Assembly: GCF_038397735.1 (NCBI RefSeq)
Contig: NZ_CP151635.1
Location: 682,001-746,000, forward strand
Direction of reading: 5' to 3'
DNA length: 64,000 nt
Source of the DNA: Microbacterium sp. LWH13-1.2
GTDB taxonomy: Bacteria > Actinomycetota > Actinomycetes > Actinomycetales > Microbacteriaceae
Shown: piece after piece, positions 62,935 to 64,000 of the stretch
Position numbering within the stretch: the first letter of the stretch is position 1
Layout: each line of letters starts with the position of its first letter
Made by a program: the position numbers and the translations under genes
Notes under the pieces: model-generated
What the model was told of the DNA's origin: nothing
What the model saw: the letters and a program-made list of their open reading frames with translations, nothing else
Database searches by the model: none

Positions 62935-64000
62935 GTGAGTGCTTTCGACGCCTACCTCGCCTCTTTCGAGGGTGAGCCGGGATATCTGAACTGGGCTGCC
63001 TTCGGGCCGCTGTCTCCTTCCGTCCGCGAGGAGGTGTTCGCCGACGCGGATCTGCTCGCGAGCGGTCGTCCCTCGTCGCTCGCGCTCGTGGCAGAGCGGG
63101 TCGGACAGGCACAGGATCTCGTCGCGGAGATGCTCGGGGCTGAGCCCGCGGATATCACCCTTCAGCCGTCCTCGACTCACGGCCTGATGCACGCCCTGTA
63201 CGGGTTGAGCGGATCGGTCATCGCGGGTGGCGCCGAGTTCCCGAGCGTCAGCCTCACCCTCGAGCGTGCTGCCGCGGCATCGCGCGGATCGCTCGACCCG
63301 CGTTGGCTCACGCCGGCGGACGGACGCATCACGCCGGATGCCGTCGCCGACGCGCTCGACGCGGATGTCTCCGCTCTGGTGCTGAGCCACGTGGATTTCC
63401 GCACCGGCTATCGCGCCGACCTCGCGGCGCTGCGAGAGCTGATCGGTCCCGACCGTCTGCTGATCGTCGACGCCGTGCAGTCCTTCGGTGTGCTGGACGT
63501 CGACTACTCCGCAGCCGATGTCGTGGTCGGCCACGGATACAAGTGGCTCCGCGCCGGGCGCGGCAGCGGTTTCGCGTGGTTCTCGCCCCGCGCGCGGGAG
63601 AGGATCGCGCCGCTGCTCAGCGGCATCACAGGCTCATCGTCCGCGGGCCTTCCCGTCGACGAGCTCCCGGCTCCGGCACCGACAGCACAGGCCTACACGG
63701 TCAGCGGCCCCGACACGCTCGCGGCCGGTCGGCTCGCGATCGGCCTTCGAGACATGCGCGACGCCGGCGTGGCGACGATCGAGGCACGTCTCGCCGAGCA
63801 GGTCGACGAGGTCCTCGAGATCGCCGACCGGCACGGCATCCCGGTGATCTCCCCCCGCGCGCGAGAGCACCGTGCCGGCATCGTGTCGCTGCTGCCCGCC
63901 GAGCCCGCGCATCTCGCCGCGGCGCTGGCGAACGCGGGTCTCGTGGTCACCGCGCGCGGCTCATCTATCCGGGTGGCGCCCCACGCAGGCACGGATGCCG
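62935..64000 (+). CDS. Class V PLP aminotransferase (3' end outside window)
   Basis: About 355 codons from a GTG at 62935, cut by the right edge. Fold type I aminotransferase/cysteine desulfurase-like enzyme. LIVDAVQSFGVLDVDYSAADVVVGHGYKWLRAGRGSGF contains the Asp that pairs with PLP and the Schiff-base Lys (YKW). LQPSSTHGLMHALYG matches the start of the cofactor loop. It resembles kynureninase/isopenicillin-epimerase-like class V members; reaction not assigned. Confidence 0.88.
   Translation, partial: MSAFDAYLASFEGEPGYLNWAAFGPLSPSVREEVFADADLLASGRPSSLALVAERVGQAQDLVAEMLGAEPADITLQPSSTHGLMHALYGLSGSVIAGGAEFPSVSLTLERAAAASRGSLDPRWLTPADGRITPDAVADALDADVSALVLSHVDFRTGYRADLAALRELIGPDRLLIVDAVQSFGVLDVDYSAADVVVGHGYKWLRAGRGSGFAWFSPRARERIAPLLSGITGSSSAGLPVDELPAPAPTAQAYTVSGPDTLAAGRLAIGLRDMRDAGVATIEARLAEQVDEVLEIADRHGIPVISPRAREHRAGIVSLLPAEPAHLAAALANAGLVVTARGSSIRVAPHAGTDA

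Overview
The window is a high-GC, gene-dense chromosomal segment of an actinobacterium, most likely Microbacteriaceae and Microbacterium-like. Grounds: strong G/C bias at third codon positions, many GTG starts, a tRNA gene without encoded CCA, actinobacterial families (DUF501, DUF4307, LacI-controlled sugar ABC loci), and the order mfd, mazG, eno, divIC, DUF501. Genus is inferred; no 16S is present. I see no prophage, insertion sequence, integrase or CRISPR array. It reads as core chromosome with small accessory insertions.

Layout. 1-3785: a sugar ABC importer (two permeases, then a lipoprotein binding protein cut by the window edge) divergent from a LacI regulator; two identical operator repeats hold the promoter elements. 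3811-9266: a tightly coupled minus-strand run encoding a 51-aa membrane peptide, a 490-aa membrane protein, DUF2252, a K+ channel-like protein and an MFS exporter, with a MalT-type LuxR regulator upstream (to 11900). 12056-14334: small proteins, a solitary HerA-like ATPase and a small membrane protein. 14390-18003: riboflavin operon ribD-ribE-ribBA-ribH behind an FMN riboswitch. 18061-23181: Fpg/Nei glycosylase, GNAT, mfd. 23192-29515: SDR oxidoreductase, left-handed beta-helix protein, a 1024-aa kinase/M23-like/aminotransferase fusion and an APC permease. 29606-35749: gdhA (with a CRP/GlxR-type site), ppc, nhaA, mazG. 35788-41381: hisS, SGNH hydrolase, VOC protein, AraC regulator, APC permease, DUF4442. 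41480-43844: GntR-DUF1648-CPBP operon. 43876-51771: methyltransferase, eno, divIC, DUF501, S8 protease, NDH-2, an unknown protein, DedA. 51784-52343: an unusual tRNA and a hairpin-rich gap. 52344-64000: PLP racemase-fold protein with a lactone oxidase, LemA, AlkZ-like protein, AI-2E-type transporter with ilvA, greA, DUF4307, hemolysin III-like protein, uppS and a class V aminotransferase cut by the right edge.

Most modules are housekeeping. The items most worth follow-up are a class I tRNA with anticodon UAA at 51784-51856, the hairpin-rich gap beside it, the five-gene DUF2252/K+ channel run with its micropeptide and hexanucleotide repeats, the three-domain fusion with a degenerate M23-like middle, and the predicted operators at 2681-2735, 31079-31094 and 41441-41459. 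All function calls are from reading the sequence; no database search was run.
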